Shown here piece after piece: positions 36,666 through 50,999 of a DNA stretch of 64,000 bases (position 1 is the stretch's first letter; each line of letters starts with the position of its first letter). Source of the stretch: Calliopsis andreniformis (lineage: Eukaryota; Arthropoda; Insecta; Hymenoptera; Andrenidae). The stretch is from assembly GCF_051401765.1 (NCBI RefSeq), contig NW_027480423.1:1798001-1862000 (forward strand), read 5' to 3'. The notes below the pieces were generated by a model. It did no database searches and was not told the origin of the DNA. It saw nothing but the letters and a program-made list of their open reading frames with translations. The translations under genes were made by a program, and so were the position numbers.

Positions 36666-38640
36666 CTCTAGGGCGTTGTTCCACCAGATCGAATTGTTAG
36701 GGCCTAAGAAGTCAACGCCAGAAGCATAAGATACAATATAAATATAACAGTTTTTCCATCGTATAGAACGAATAATAGCATCCAGTGTGATAGTTATGGT
36801 CATTTCTACGTTCCGGGCAACCTGGGCTTCACTCTAGGGCGTTGCTCCACCAGATCAAACAGCTAGGGCCTTAGAGGTCAACGCCCGAAGCATAAAATAC
36901 AATATAAATATAACAGTTTTTCCATCGTATAGAACGAATAATAGCAACCAGTGTGAAAGTTAACGTCATTTCTACTTTCTGGGCAACCTAGGCTTCACCC
37001 TAGGGCGTTGCGCCAACAGATTGAATAGTTAGGGCCTTAGAAGTCAACGCCCGATGCATAAAATGCAATAAAAATGCAACCGATTATCCATCGTATAAAA
37101 GGATTAATTGCAACCAGTTTGAAAGTGATGGTCATTTCTACGTTCCGGGCAACCTAGGCTTCACCCTAGGGCGTTGTGCCGCCAGATGGAGTAGTTAGGG
37201 CATAAGAAGTCAACCCCCGACGCATAAAATGCAATAAAAATGCAACAGTTTTTCCATCGTATAAAAGGATTAATTGCAACCAGTTTGAAAGTGATGGTCA
37301 TTTCTACGTTCCGGGCAACCTAGGCTTCACCCTATGGCGTTGTTCCACCAGACGGAATAGTTAGGGCATAAGAAGTCAACGCCAGAAGCATAAAATACGG
37401 TATAAATACAACAGCTTTTCCATCGTATAAAACGTATAATAGCAACCAGTGTGAAAGTTATGGGCATTTCTACGTTCCGGGCAACCTAGGCTACACTCTA
37501 CGGCGTTGTTCCACCAGATCGAATAGTTAGTGCCTCAGAAGTCAACGACCGAAGCATAAAATACAAAATAAATAGAACAGTTTTTCCATTGTATAAAACG
37601 AATAATAGCAACCAGTGTGAAAGTTATGGTCATTTCTACGTTCGGGCAACCTGGGCTTCACTCTAGGGCGTTGCTCCACCAGATCAAACAGCTAGGGCCT
37701 TAGAAGTCAACGCCCGAAGCATAAAATACGTTATAAATATAACAGTTTTTCCATCGTATAGAACGAATAATAGCAACCAGTGTGAAAGTTAACGTCATTT
37801 CTACTTTCCGGGCAACCTAGGCTTCACCCTAGGGCGTTGCTCCAACAGATTGAATAGTTAGGGCCTTAGAAGTCAACGCCCGATGCATAGAATACAAAAT
37901 AAATAGAACAGCTTTTCCATCGTGTAAAACGAATAATTGCTACCGGTGTGAAAATTATGGTCATTTCTACGTTCCGGTCAACCTAGGCTTCAGCATAGGG
38001 CGTTACTCCACCAGGTCAAACAGTTAGTTCCTTAGAAGTCAACGCCCGAAGCATAAAATACAAAATAAATAGAACAGTTTTTCCATCGTATAGAACGAAT
38101 AATAGCAACCAGTGTGAAAGTTAACGTCATTTCTACTTTCCGGGCAACCTAGGCTTCACCCTAGGGCGTTGCTCCAACAGATTGAATAGTTAGGGCCTTA
38201 GAAGTCAATGCCCGAAGCATAAAATGCAATAAAAATACAACAGCTTTTCCATCGTATAAAAGGATTAATTGCAACCAGTTTGAAAGTGATGGTCATTTCT
38301 ACGTTCCGGGCAACCTAGGCTCATCTAGGGCGTTGCTCCACCAGATCGAATAGTTAGGGCCTTAGAAGTAAACGCCAGAATCATAAAATACAATGAAGAT
38401 GCAACACCTTTTCCATCGTATTAAACGAATAATTTCAACCAGTGTGAATGTTATGGTCATTTCTACATTCCGAGCAACCTAGGCTTCACTCTAGGGCGTT
38501 GATCCAACAGATTGAATAGTTAGGGCCTTAGCAGTCAACGCCCGAAGCATAAAATACAATATAAATACAACAGCTTTTCCATCGTATAACAGGAATAATT
38601 GCAACCAGTTTGAAAGTGATGGTCATTTCTACGTTCCGGG
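36666..38640 (+). repeat. Divergent monomers of the TAGAACGAATAATAGC type
   Basis: Twelve or so units, many with GTATAGAACGAATAATAGC, GAAAGTTAACGTC and GATCAAACAGCTAGG, variants that are rare or absent in the left half of the window. One-base deletions mark some units: ACGTTCGGGCAACC (near 37640) and GGCTCATCTAGGG (near 38319). A small insertion gives GTCAACCCCCGACGC near 37205. No gene or foreign insertion was seen. Confidence 0.8.
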
Positions 38641-38645
38641 ATACC
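37740..38645 (+). repeat. 0.9-kb segment duplicated at 41.88-42.80 kb, copy 1
   Basis: It shares the order GCATAGAATAC, then CAGCATAGGGCGTTACTCC, then ACGCCAGAATCATAAAAT with GCAACACCTTTTCC, then GGGATACCTAGG with the second copy at an offset of about 4145 bp (25 monomers less 5). GGGATACC is found only in these two places as far as I saw. Confidence 0.8.
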
Positions 38646-40477
38646 TAGGCTTCACCCTAGGGCGTTGTTCCACCAGATGGAATAGCCAGGCCATAAGAAG
38701 TCAACGCCAGAGGCATAAAATACGGTATAAATACAACAGCTTTCCATCGTATAAAATGTATAATTGCAAACATTGCGAAAGTAATGGTCATTTCTACGTT
38801 CCGGGCAACCTAGGCGTCACTCTAGTGCGTTGCTCCACCACATCTAATAGCTAGGGCCTTAGACGTCAACGACAGAAGCATAAAATACAATATAAATACA
38901 ACATTTTTTCCATCATATAAAACGAATAATTGCAACCAGTATGAAAGCTATGGTCATTTCTACTTTACGGGCAACCTAGGCTACACCCTAGGGCGTTGCT
39001 CCTACAGATTGAATAGTGAGGGCCTTAGAAGTCAACGCCAGAAGCATAAAATTCAATAAAGATGCAACAGTTTTTCCATCATATAAGACGAATAATTGCA
39101 ACCAGTATGAAAGCTATGGTCATTTCTACTTTACGGGCAACCTAGGCTACACCCTAGGGCGTTGCTCCTACAGATAGAATAGTTAGGGCCTTAGAAGTCA
39201 ATGCCCGAAGCATCAAATGCAATAAAAAAACAACAGTTTTTCCATCATATAACAGGAATATTTGCAACCAGTTTGAAAGTGATGGTCACTTCTACGTTCC
39301 GGGCAACGTAGGCTTCACGCTAGGGCGTTGCTCCACCAGATCGAATAGCTAGGGCCTTAGAAGTCAACGCCCGAAGCATAAAATACAAAATAAATAGTAC
39401 AGTTTTTCCATTGTATAAAACGTATAATTGCTACCGGTGTGAAAGTTATGGTCATTTCTACGTTCCGGTCAACCTAGGCTTCACTCTAGGGCGTTGCTCC
39501 GCCACATCGAATAGCTACGGCCTTAGAAGTCAACGCCAGAAGCATAAAATACAATAAATATACAAGAGTTTTTCCATCGTATATCAGGAATAATTGCAAC
39601 CAGTGTGAAAGTGATGGTCATTTCTACGTTCCGGGCAACGTAGGCTTCACTCTAGGGCGTTGTTCCAACAGATCGAACACTTAGGGCCTAAGAAGGCACC
39701 GCCAGAAGCATAAAATACAATATAAATATAACAGTTTTTCCATCGTATAAAACGAATAATAGCAATCAGTGTGAAAGTTATGGTCATTTCTAAGTTCCGG
39801 GCAACCTAGGCTTCACCCTAGGGCGTCGCTCCAACAGATTGAATAGTTAGGGCCTTAGAAGTCAACGCCCGACGCATAAAATGCAATAAAAATGCAACAG
39901 TTTTTCCATCGTATAAAAGGATTAATTGCAACCAGTTTGAAAGTGATGGTCATTTCTACGTTCCGGGCAACCTAGGCTTCACCCTAGGGCGTTGTTCCGC
40001 CAGATGGAGTAGTTAGGGCATAAGAAGTAAACCCCGACGCATAAAATGCAATAAAAATGCAACAGTTTTTCCATCGTATAAAAGGATTAATTGCAACCAG
40101 TATGAAAGTGATGGTCATTTCTACGTTCCGGGCGACCTAGGCTTCACCCTAGGGCGTTGTTCCACCAGATGGAGTAGCTAGGCCATAAGAAGTCAACGCC
40201 AGAGGCATAAAATACGGTATAAATACAACAGCTTTCCATCGTATAAAATGTATAATTGCAAACATTGCGAAAGTAATGGTCATTTCTACGTTCCGGGCAA
40301 CCTAGGCGTCACTCTAGTGCGTTGCTCCACCACATCTAATAGCTACCGCCTTAGACGTCAACGACAGAAGCATAAAATACAATATAAATACAACATTTTT
40401 TCCATCCTATAACAGGAATAATTGCAACCCGCGTGGAAGTGATGGTCATTTGTACGTTCCAGGCAACCTAGGCTTCA
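38641..40477 (+). repeat. 10-mer fragments, including the second copy of the unusual-junction segment
   Basis: From about 38.64 kb the array re-enters the 10-mer at the ATACGGTATAAAT unit and follows it to about 39.41 kb. It then skips monomers and resumes at CCGCCACATCG (39,501), as it did at 35,689. The tail ends at the same CATCCTATAACAGG junction (40,403) as copy 1 (36,591). Identical breakpoints in two places mean the junction was made once and then copied with the segment. Confidence 0.85.
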
Positions 40478-41160
40478 CCCTAGGTCGTTGTTCCACCTGA
40501 TGGAATAGTTAGGGCCTTAGAAGTCAACGCCCGAAGTATAAAATACAAAATAAATAGAACAGTTTCTCCATCGTATAAAACTAATAATATCAACCAGTGT
40601 GAAAGTAATGGGCATTTCTACGTTCCGGACAACCTAGGCTTCACTCTAGGGCGTTGCTCCACCACATCGAATAGCTACGGCCTTAGAAGTCAACGCCAGA
40701 AGCATAAGATACAATAAATATACAAGAGTTTTTCCATCGTATATCAGGAATAATTGCAACCAGTGTGAAAGTGATGGTCATTTCTACGTTCCGGGCAACG
40801 TAGGCTTCACTCTAGGGCGTTGTTCCAACAGATCGAACACTTAGGGCCTAAGAAGGCACCGCCAGAAGCATAAAATACAATATAAATATAACAGTTTTTC
40901 CATCGTATAAAACGAATAATAGCAATCAGTGTGAAAGTTATGGTCATTTCTAAGTTCCGGGCAACCTAGGCTTCACCCTAGGGCGTCGCTCCAACAGATT
41001 GAATAGTTATGGCCTTAGAAGTCAACGCCCGACGCATAAAATGCACTAAAAATGCAACAGTTTTTCCATCGTATAAAAGGATTAATTGCAACCAGTTTGA
41101 AAGTGATGGTCATTTCTACGTTCCGGGCAACCTAGGCTTCACCCTAGGGCGTTGTTCCGC
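40478..41160 (+). repeat. Four more 10-mer units
   Basis: The order CTAGGTCGTTG, CACATCGAATAGC (40,663), AACAGATCGAACACTTAG, GCGTCGCTCC follows the 10-mer of the 2.5-5.8 kb and 31-35.5 kb blocks. It carries private changes such as AGTTTCTCCATCG and AATAATATCAACC near 40.56-40.6 kb. It then grades into the heterogeneous zone. Confidence 0.75.
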
Positions 41161-44100
41161 CAGATGGAGTAGTTAGGGCATAAGAAGTCAACCCCCGACG
41201 CATAAAATGCAATAAAAATGCAACAGTTTTTCCATCGTAAAAAAGGATTAATTGCAACCAGTTTGAAAGTGATGGTCATTTCTACGTTCCGGGCAACCTA
41301 GGCTACACCCTAGGGCGTTGTTCAACCAGATGGAATAGTTAGGGCATAAGAAGTCAACGCCAGAAGCATAAAATACGGTATAAATACAACAGCTTTCCAT
41401 CGTATAAAACGTATAATAGCCACCAGTGTGAAAGTGATGGTCATTTCTACGTTCCGGGCAACCTAGGCTACACTCTACGGCGTTGTTCCACCAGATCGAA
41501 TAGTTAGTGCCTTAGAAGTCAACGGCCGAAGCATAAAATACAAAATAAATAGAACTGTTTTTCCATCGTATAAAACGAATAATTGCTACCGGTGTGAAAG
41601 TTATTTCCATTTCTACGTTCCGGGCAACCTAGGCTTCACCCTAGGGCGTTGTTCCACCAGATGGAATAGTTAGGGCATAAGAAGTCAGCGCCAGAAGCAT
41701 AAAATACAATATAAATATAACAGTTTTTCCATCGTATAAAACGAATAATAGCAGCCAGCGTGAAAGTTGTGGTCATTTCTACGTTCCGGGCAACCTAGGC
41801 TTCACCCTAGGGCGTTGCTCCAACAGATCGAATAGTTAGTGCCTCAGAAGTCAACAACCGAAGCATAAAATACAAAATAAATATAACAGTTTTTCCATCG
41901 TATAGAACGAATAATAGCAACCAGTGTGAAAGTTAACGTCATTTCTACTTTCCGGGCAACCTAGGCTTCACCCTAGGGCGTTGCTCCAACAGATTGAATA
42001 GTTAGGGCCTTAGAAGTCAACGCCCGATGCATAGAATACAAAATAAATAGAACAGCTTTTCCAAAGTGTAAAACGAATAATTGCTACCGGTGTGAAAATT
42101 ATGGTCATTTCTACGTTCCGGTCAACCTAGGCTTCAGCATAGGGCGTTACTCCACCAGGTCAAACAGTTAGTTCCTTAGAAGTCAACGCCCGAAGCATAA
42201 AATACAAAATATATAGAACGGTTTTTCCATCGTATAGAACGAATAATAGCAACCAGTGTGAAAGTTAACGTCATTTCTACTTTCCGGGCAACCTAGGCTT
42301 CACCCTAGGGCGTTGCTCCAACAGATTGAATAGTTAGGGCCTTAGAAGTCAATGCCCGAAGCATAAAATGCAATAAAAATACAACAGCTTTTCCATCGTA
42401 TAAAAGGATTAATTGCAACCAGTTTGAAAGTGATGTTCATTTCTACGTTCCGGGCAACCTAGGCTCACTCTAGGGCGTTGCTCCACCAGATCGAATAGTT
42501 AGGGCCTTAGAAGTAAACGCCAGAATCATAAAATACAATGAAGATGCAACACCTTTTCCATCGTATTACACGAATAATTTCAACCAGTGTGAATGTTATG
42601 GTCATTTCTACATTCCGAGCAACCTAGGCTTCACTCTAGGGCGTTGATCCAACAGATTGAATAGTTAGGGCCTTAGCAGTCAACGCCCGAAGCATAAAAT
42701 ACAATATAAATACAACAGCTTTTCCATCGTATAACAGGAATAATTGCAACCAGTTTGAAAGTGATGGTCATTTCTACGTTCCGGGATACCTAGGCTTCAC
42801 TCTAGGGCGTTGCTCCACCAGATCGAATAGTTAGTGCCTTAGAAGTCAACGACCGAAGCATAAAATACAAAATAAATAGAACAGTTTTTCCATTGTATAA
42901 AACGAATAATAGAAACCAGTGTGAAAGTTATGGTCATTTCTACGTTCGGGCAACCTGCGCTTCACTCTAGGGCGTTGCTCCACCAGATCAAACAGCTAGG
43001 GCCTTAGAAGTCAACGCCCGAAGCATAATATACAATATAAATATAACAGCTTTTCATTCGTATAGAACGAATAATAGCAACCAGTGTGAAAGTTAACGTC
43101 ATTTCTACTTTCCGGGCAACCTAGGCTTCACCCTAGGGCGTTGCTCCAACAGATTGAATAGTTAGGGCCTTAGAAGTCAACGCCCGATGCATAAAATACA
43201 AAATAAATAGAACAGTTTTTCCATCGTGTAAAACGAATAATTGCTACCGGTGTGAAAATTATGGTCATTTCTACGTTCCGGTCAACCTAGGCTTCACCAT
43301 AGGGCGTTACTCCACCAGATCAAACAGCTAGTTCCTTAGAAGTCAACGCCCGAAGCATAAAATACAAAATAAATAGAACAGTTTTTCCATCGTATAAAAC
43401 GAATAATAGCAACCAGTGTGAAAGTTATGGTCATTTCTACGTTCCGGCAAACTAGGCTTCACCCCAGGGCGGTGTTCCACCAGATCGAATAGTTAGGGCC
43501 TAAGAAGTGAACGCCAGAAGCATAAAATAAAATATAAATACAACAGTTTTTCCATTGTATAAAACGAATAATAGCAACCAGTGTGAAAGTTATGGTCATT
43601 TCTACGTTCCGGGCAACCTAGGCTTCACCCTAGGGCGTTGCTCCACCAGATCAAACAGCTAGGGCCTTAGAGGTCAACGCCCGAAGCATAAAATGCAATA
43701 TAAATATAACAGTTTTTCCATCGTATAGAACGAATAATAGCAACCAGTGTGAAAGTTAACGTCATTTCTACTTTCTGGGCAACCTAGGCTTCACCCTAGT
43801 GCGTTGCTCCAGCAGATTGAATAGTTAGGGCCTTAGAAGTCAACGCCCGATGCATAAAATACACTATAAATAGAACAGTTTTTCCATCGTATAGAACGAA
43901 TAATAGCAACCAGTGTGAAAGTTAACGTCATTTCTACTTTCCGGTCAACCTAGGCTTCACCCTAGGGCGTTGCTCCAACAGATTGAATAGTTAGGGCCTT
44001 AGAAGTCAACGCCCGATGCATAAAATACAAAATAAATAGAACAGCTTTTCCATCGTGTAAAACGAATAATTGCTACCGGTGTGAAAATTATGGTCATTTC

Positions 44101-47100
44101 TACGTTCCGGTCAACCTAGGCTTCACCATAGGGCGTTACTCCACCAGATCGAATAGTTAGGGCCTAAGATGTGAACCCCAGAAGCGTAAAATACAATATA
44201 AATACAACAGTTTTTTCATCATACAAAACGAATAATTGCAACCAGTACGAAAGCTAGGGTCATTTCTACTTTACGGGCAACCTAGGCTACACCCTAGGGC
44301 GTTGCTCTTACAGATTGAATAGTTAGGGCCTTAGAAGTTAATGCCCGAAGCATAAAATGCAATAAAAATACAACAGCTTTTCCATCGTATAAAAGGATTA
44401 ATTGCAAACAGTTTGAAAGTGATGGTCATTTCTACGTTCCGGGCAACCTAGCCTTCACTCTAGGGCGTTGCTCCACCAGATCGAATAGCTAGGGCCTTAG
44501 AAGTCAACGCCCGAAACACAAAATACAAAATAAATAGTACAGTTTTTCCATTGTATAAAACGTATAATTGCTACCGGTGTGAAAGTTATGGTCATTTCTA
44601 CGTTCCGGGCAACCTAGGATTCACCCTGGGGCGTTGTTCCACCAGATGGAATAGTTAGGGCATAAGAAGTCAACGCCAGAAGCATAAAATACGGTATAAA
44701 TACAACAGCTTTTCCATCGTACAAAACGTATAATAGCAACCAGTGTGAAAGTTATGGGCATTTCTACGTTCCGGGCAACCTAGGCTACACTCTACGGCGG
44801 TGTTCCACCAGATCGAATAGTTAGTGCCTCAGAAGTCAACGACCGAAGCATAAAATACAAAATAAATAGAACATTTTTTCCATTGTATAAAACGAATAAT
44901 AGCAACCAGTGTGAAGGTTATGGTCATTTCTACGTTCGGCAACCTGGGCTTCACTCTAGGGCGTTGCTCCACCAGATCAAACAGCTAGGGCCTTAGAAGT
45001 CAACGCCCGAAGCATAAAATACATTATAAATATAACAGTTTTTCCATCGTATAGAACGAATAATAGCAACCAGTGTGAAAGTTAACGTCATTTCTACTTT
45101 CCGGGCAACCTAGGCTTCACCCTAGGGCGTTGCTCCAACAGATTGAATAGTTAGGGCCTTAGAAGTCAACGCCCGATGCATAGAATACAAAATAAATAGA
45201 ACAGCTTTTCCATCGTGTAAAACGAATAATTGCTACCGGTGTGAAAATTATGGTCATTTCTACGTTCCGGTCAACCTATGCTTCAGCATAGGGCGTTACT
45301 CCACCAGGTCAAACAGTTAGTTCCTTAGAAGTCAACGCCCGAAGCATAAAATACAAAATAAATAGAACAGTTTTTCCATCGTCTAGAACGAATAATAGCA
45401 ACCAGTGTGAAAGTTAACGTCATTTCTACTTTCCGGGCAACCTAGGCTTCACCCTAGGGCGTTGCTCCAACGATTGAATAGTTAGGGCCTCAGAAGTCAA
45501 TGCCCGACGCATAAAATGCAATAAAAATGCAACAGTTTTTCCATCGTATAAAACGAATAATAGCAACCAGTGTGAAAGTTATGGTCATTTCTACGTTCCG
45601 GCAAACTAGGCTTCACCCCAGGGCGTTGTTCCACCAGATCGAATAGTTAGGGCCTAAGAAGTGAACGCCAGAAGCATAAAATAAGATATAAATACAACAG
45701 TTTTTCCATTGTATAAAACGAATAATAGCAACCAGTGTGAAAGGTATGGTCATTTCTACGTTCCGGGCAACCTAGGCTACACTCTACGGCGTTGTTCCAC
45801 CAGATCGAATAGTTAGTGCCTTAGAAGTCAACAGCCGAAGCATAAAATACAAAATAAATAGAACTGTTTTTCCATCGTATAAAACGAATAATTGCTACCG
45901 GTGTGAAAGTTATTTCCATTTCTACGTTCCAGGCAACCTAGGCTTCACTCTAGGGTGTTGTTCCACCAGATCGAATAGTTACGGCCTAAGAAGTCAACGC
46001 CAGAAGCATAAAATACGATAAAGATGCAACAGTTTTTCCATCGTATAAAACGAATAATTGCAACCAGTGTGAAAGTTATGGTCATTTCTACGTTCCGGGC
46101 AACCTAGGCTTCACCCTAGGGCGTTGCTCCAACAGATCGAATAGTTAGTGCCTCAGAAGTCAACGACCGAAGCATAAAATACAAAATAAATAGAACAGTT
46201 TTTCCATCGTGTAAAACGAATAATTGCTACCGGTGTGAAAATTATGGTCATTTCTACGTTCCGTTCAACCTAGGCTTCACCATAGGGCGTTACTCCACCA
46301 GATCAAACGGTTAGTTCCTTAGAAGTCGACGCCCGAAGCATAAAATACAAAATAAATAGAACAGTTTTTCCATCGTATAAAACGATTAATAGCAACCAGT
46401 GTGAAAGTTGTGGTCATTTCTACGTTCCGGGCAACCTAGGCTTCACCCTAGGTCGTTGTTCCACCAGAAGGAATAGTTAGGGCCTTAGAAGTCAACGCCC
46501 GAAGTATAAAATACAAAATAAATAGAACAGTTTTTTCATCGTATAAAACTAATAATTTCAACCAGTGTGAAAGTAATGGGCATTTCTACGTTCCGGACAA
46601 CCTAGGCTTCACTCTAGGGCGTTGCTCCACCACATCGAATAGCTACGGCCTTAGAAGTCAACGCCAGAAGCATAAAATACAATAAATATACAAGAGTTTT
46701 TCCATCGTATATCAGGAATAATTGCAACCAGTGTGAAAGTGATGGTCATTTCTACGTTCCGGGCAACCTAGGCCTCACTCTAGGGCGTTGTTCCACCAGA
46801 TTGAATAGTTAGGGCCTTAGAAGTCAACGCCGGAAGCATAAAATGCAATAAAAATACAAGAGTTTTTCCATCGTATAAAAGGATTAATTGCAAACAGTTT
46901 GAAAGTGATGGTCACTTCTACGTTCCGGACAACCTAGGCTTCACCCCAGGGCTCTGTTCCAACAGATTGAATAGTTAGGGCCTTAGAAGTCAACGCCAGA
47001 AGCATAAAATACAATATAAATACAACAGTTTTTCTATCATATAAAACGAGTAATTGCAGCCAGTATGAAGGTTGTGGTCATTTCTACTTTCCGGGCAACC

Positions 47101-50100
47101 TAGGCTACACCCTAGGGCGTTGCTCCAACAGATTGAATAGTTAGGGCCTTAGAAGTGAATGGCCGAAGCATAAAATGTAATAAAAATGCAACAGTTTTTC
47201 CATCGTATAAAAGGATTAGTTGCAACCAGCTTGAAAGTGATGGTCATTTCTACGTTCCGGGCAACCTAGGCTTCACTCTAGGGCGTTGCTCCACCAGATC
47301 GAATAGTTAGGGCCTTAGGAGTCAACGCCAGAATCATAAAATACAATGAAGATGCAACAGCTTTTCCATCGTATTAAACGAATAATTTCAACCAGTGTGA
47401 ATGTTATGGTCATTCCTACATTCCGAGCTACCTAGGCTTCACTCTAGGGCGTTGATCCAACAGATTGAATAGTTAGGGCCTTAGCAGTCAACGCCGAAGC
47501 ATAAAATACAGTATAAATACAACAGTTTTTCCATCATATAACAGGAATAATTGCAACCAGTTTGAAAGTGATGGTCATTTCTACGTTCCGGGCAACCTAG
47601 GCTTCACTCTAGGGCGTTGCTCCACCAGATCGAATAGTTAGTGCCTCAGAAGTCAACGCCAGAAGCATAAAATACGATAAAAATACAACAGTCTTTCCAT
47701 CCTATAACAGGAATAATTGCAACCCGTGTGGAAGTGATGGTCATTTGTACGTTCCAGGCAACCTAGGCTTCACTCTAGGGCGTTGTTCCACCAGATCGAA
47801 TTGTTAGGGCCTAAGAAGTCAACGTCAGAAGCATAAGATACAATATAAATGTAGCAGTTTTTCCATCGTATAGGACGAATAATAGCATCCAGTGTGAAAG
47901 TTATGGTCATTTCTACGTTCCGGGCAACATAGGCTTCACTCTAGGGCGTTGCTCCACCAGATCAAACAGTTAGTTCCTTAGAAGTCAACGCCCGAAGCAT
48001 AAAATACAAAATAAATAGAACAGTTTTTCCATCGTACAAAACGAATAATAGCAACCAGTGTGAAAGTTATGGTCATTTCTACGTTCCGGGCAACCTAGGG
48101 TTCACCACAGGGCGTTGTTCCACCAGATCGAATAGTTAGGGCCTAAGAAGTGAACGCCAGCAGCATAAAATGCAATATAAATACAACAGTTTTTCCATCA
48201 TATAAAACGAATAATTGCAACCAGTATGAAAGTTATGGTCATTTCTACTTTCCGGGCAACCTAGGCTACACCATAGGGCGTTGCTCCAGCAGTTTGATTA
48301 GTTAGGGCCTTAGAAATCAAGGCCCGAAGCATAAAATGCAATAAAAATACAACAGTTTTTCCATCGTATAAAAGGATTAATTGCAACCAGTTTGAAAGTG
48401 ATGGTCATTTCTACGTTCCGGGCAACCTAGGCTTCTCTCTAGGGCGTTGCTCCACCAGATCGAATAGTTGGGGCCTTAGAAGTCAACGCCAGAAGCATAA
48501 AATACAATAAAGATGCAACAGTTTTTCCATCGTATAAAACGAATAATTGCAACCAGTATGAAAGTTAACGTCATTTCTACTTTCCGGGCAACCTAGGCTT
48601 CACACTTGCGCGTTGCTCCAACAGATTGTATAGTTAGGGCCTTAGAAGTCAACGCCGGAAGCATAAAATGCAATAAAAATACAACAGTTTTTCCATCGTA
48701 CAAAAGGATTAATTGCAACCAGTTTGAAAGTGATGGTCATTTCTACGTTCCGGGCAACCTAGGCTTCTCTCTAGGGCGTTGCACCACCAGATCGAATAGT
48801 TGGGGCCTTAGAAGTCAACGCCAGAAGCATAAAATACAATAAAGATGCAACAGCTTTTCCATCGTATTAAACGAACAATTTCAACCAGTGTGAATGTTAT
48901 TGTCATTTCTACATTCCGAGCAACCTAGGCTTCACTCTAGGGCGCCGATCCAACAGATTGAATAGTTAGGGCCTTAGGAGTCTACGCCCGAAGCATAAAA
49001 TACAATATAAATATAACAGTTTTTCCATCATATAACAGGAATAATTGCAACCAGTTTGAAAGTGATGGTCATTTCTACGTTCCGGGCAACCTAGGCTTCA
49101 CTCTAGGGCGTTGCTCCACGAGATCGAATAGTTAGTGCCTTAGAAGTCAACGCCAGAAGCATAAAATACAATATAAATACAACAGTTTTTCCATCGTATA
49201 AAACGAATGATTGCTACCAGTATGGAAGTGATGCTCATTTCTACGTTCCGGTCAACCTAGGCTTCACCATAGGGCGTTACTCCACCAGATCAAACAGTTA
49301 GTTCCTTAGAAGTCAACGCCCGAAGCATAAAATACAAAATAAATAGAACAGTTTTTCCATCGTATAAAACGAATAATAGCAACCAGTGTGAAAGTTATGG
49401 TCATTTCTACGTTCCGGCAACCTAGCCTTCACCCCAGGGCGTTGTTCCACCAGATCGAATAGTTAGGGCCTAAGAAGTGAACGCCAGAAGCATAAAATAA
49501 AATATAAATACAACAGTTTTTCTATCATATAAAACGAGTAATTGCAACCAGTATGAAAGTTGTGGTCATTTCTGCTTTCCGGGCAAGCTAGGCTACACCC
49601 TAGGGCGTTACTCCAACAGATTGAATAGTTAGGGCCTTAGAAGTCAATGCCCGAAGCATAAAATGCAATAAAAATACAACAGTTTTTCCATCGTATAAAA
49701 GGATTAATTGCAACCAGTTTGAAAGTGATGGTCATTTCTACGTTCCGGGCAACCTAGGCTTCACCCTAGGGCGTTGTTCCACCAGATGGAATAGCTAGGC
49801 CATAAGAAGTAAACGCCAGAAGCATAAAATACGGTATAAATACAACAGCTTTTCCATCGTATAAAATGTATAATTGCAAACATTGCGTAAGTAATGATCA
49901 TTTCTACGTTCCGGGCAACCTAGGCGTCACTCGAGTGCGTTGCTCCACCACATCTAATAGCTACGGCCTTAGACGTCAACGACAGAAGCATAAAATACAA
50001 TATAAATACAACATTTTTTCCATCATATAAAACGAATAATTGCAACCAGTATGAAAGCTATGGTCATTTCTACTTTACGGGCAACCTAGGCTACACCCTA

Positions 50101-50999
50101 GGGCGTTGCTCCTACAGATTGAATAGTTAGGGCCTTAGAAGGCAATGCCCGAAGCATAAAATGCAATAGAAATACAACAGTTTTTCCATCATATAACAGG
50201 AGTATTTGCAACCTGTTTGACAGTGATGGTATTTGCTACGTTCCGGGCAACTTAGGCTTCACTCTAGGGCGTTGCTCCACCAGATCAAACAGTTAGGGCC
50301 TTAGCAGTCAACGACCGAAGCATAAAATACAAAATAAATAGAACAGTTTTTCCATTGTATAAAACGAATAATAGCAACCAGTGTGAAAGTTATGGTCATT
50401 TCTACGTTCGGGCAACCTGGGCTTCACTCTAGGGCGTTGCTCCACCAGACCAAACAGCTAGGGCCATAGAAGTCAACGCCCGAAGCATAAAATACAATAT
50501 AAATATAACAGTTTTTCCATCGTATAGAACGAATAATAGCAACCAGTGTGAAAGTTAACGTCATTTCTACTTTCAGGGCAACCTAGGCTTCACCCTAGGG
50601 CGTTGCTCCAACAGATTGAATAGTTAGGGCCTTAGAAGTCAACGCCCGATGCATAAAATACAAAATAAATAGGACAGTTTTTCCATCGTGTAAAACGAAT
50701 AATTGATACCGGTGTGAAAATGATGGTCATTTCTACGTCCCGGTCAACCTAGGCTTCACCATAGGGCGTTACTCCACCAGATCGAATAGTTAGGGCCTAA
50801 GAAGTGGACCCCAGAAGCATAAAATACAATATAAATACAACAGTTTTTCCATCATACAAAACGAATAATTGCAACCAGTATGAAAGCTAGGGTCATTTCT
50901 ACTTTACGGGCAACCTAGGCTACACCCTAGGGCGTTACTCCAACAGATTGAATAGTTAGGGCCTTAGAAGTCAATGCCCGAAGCATAAAATGCAATAAA
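41161..50999 (+). repeat. Heterogeneous zone, about 59 monomers without a long HOR
   Basis: Monomers of the TAGAACGAATAATAGC, GTGTAAAACGAATAATTGCTACCGG and GGATTAATTGC types follow one another in short recurring runs of two to six units. One such run, with GGTCAACC, CATAGGGCGTTACTCC and GTTAGTTCC, occurs near 37.97, 42.1, 43.27, 45.26, 46.26 and 49.25 kb. Many units carry one-base deletions (TTCGGGCAACC, TTCCGGCAACC, TTCGGCAACC). The units at 46.4-46.75 kb are again the 10-mer types. No gene or transposon is present. Confidence 0.8.
41885..42795 (+). repeat. 0.9-kb segment, copy 2
   Basis: Partner of 37,740-38,645. It keeps the same series and the GGGATACC marker. It has private changes such as TTTTCCAAAGTG, AAAATATATAGAACGG and GTATTACACG. 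A shorter related run with the GCATAGAATAC unit lies near 45.18 kb. Confidence 0.8.

Noticed and set aside
48606..48842. Plus-strand open frame of 78 codons
   Set aside because: Chance open frame over about 1.4 monomers, with the same peptide theme as the other satellite frames and no sign of coding constraint.
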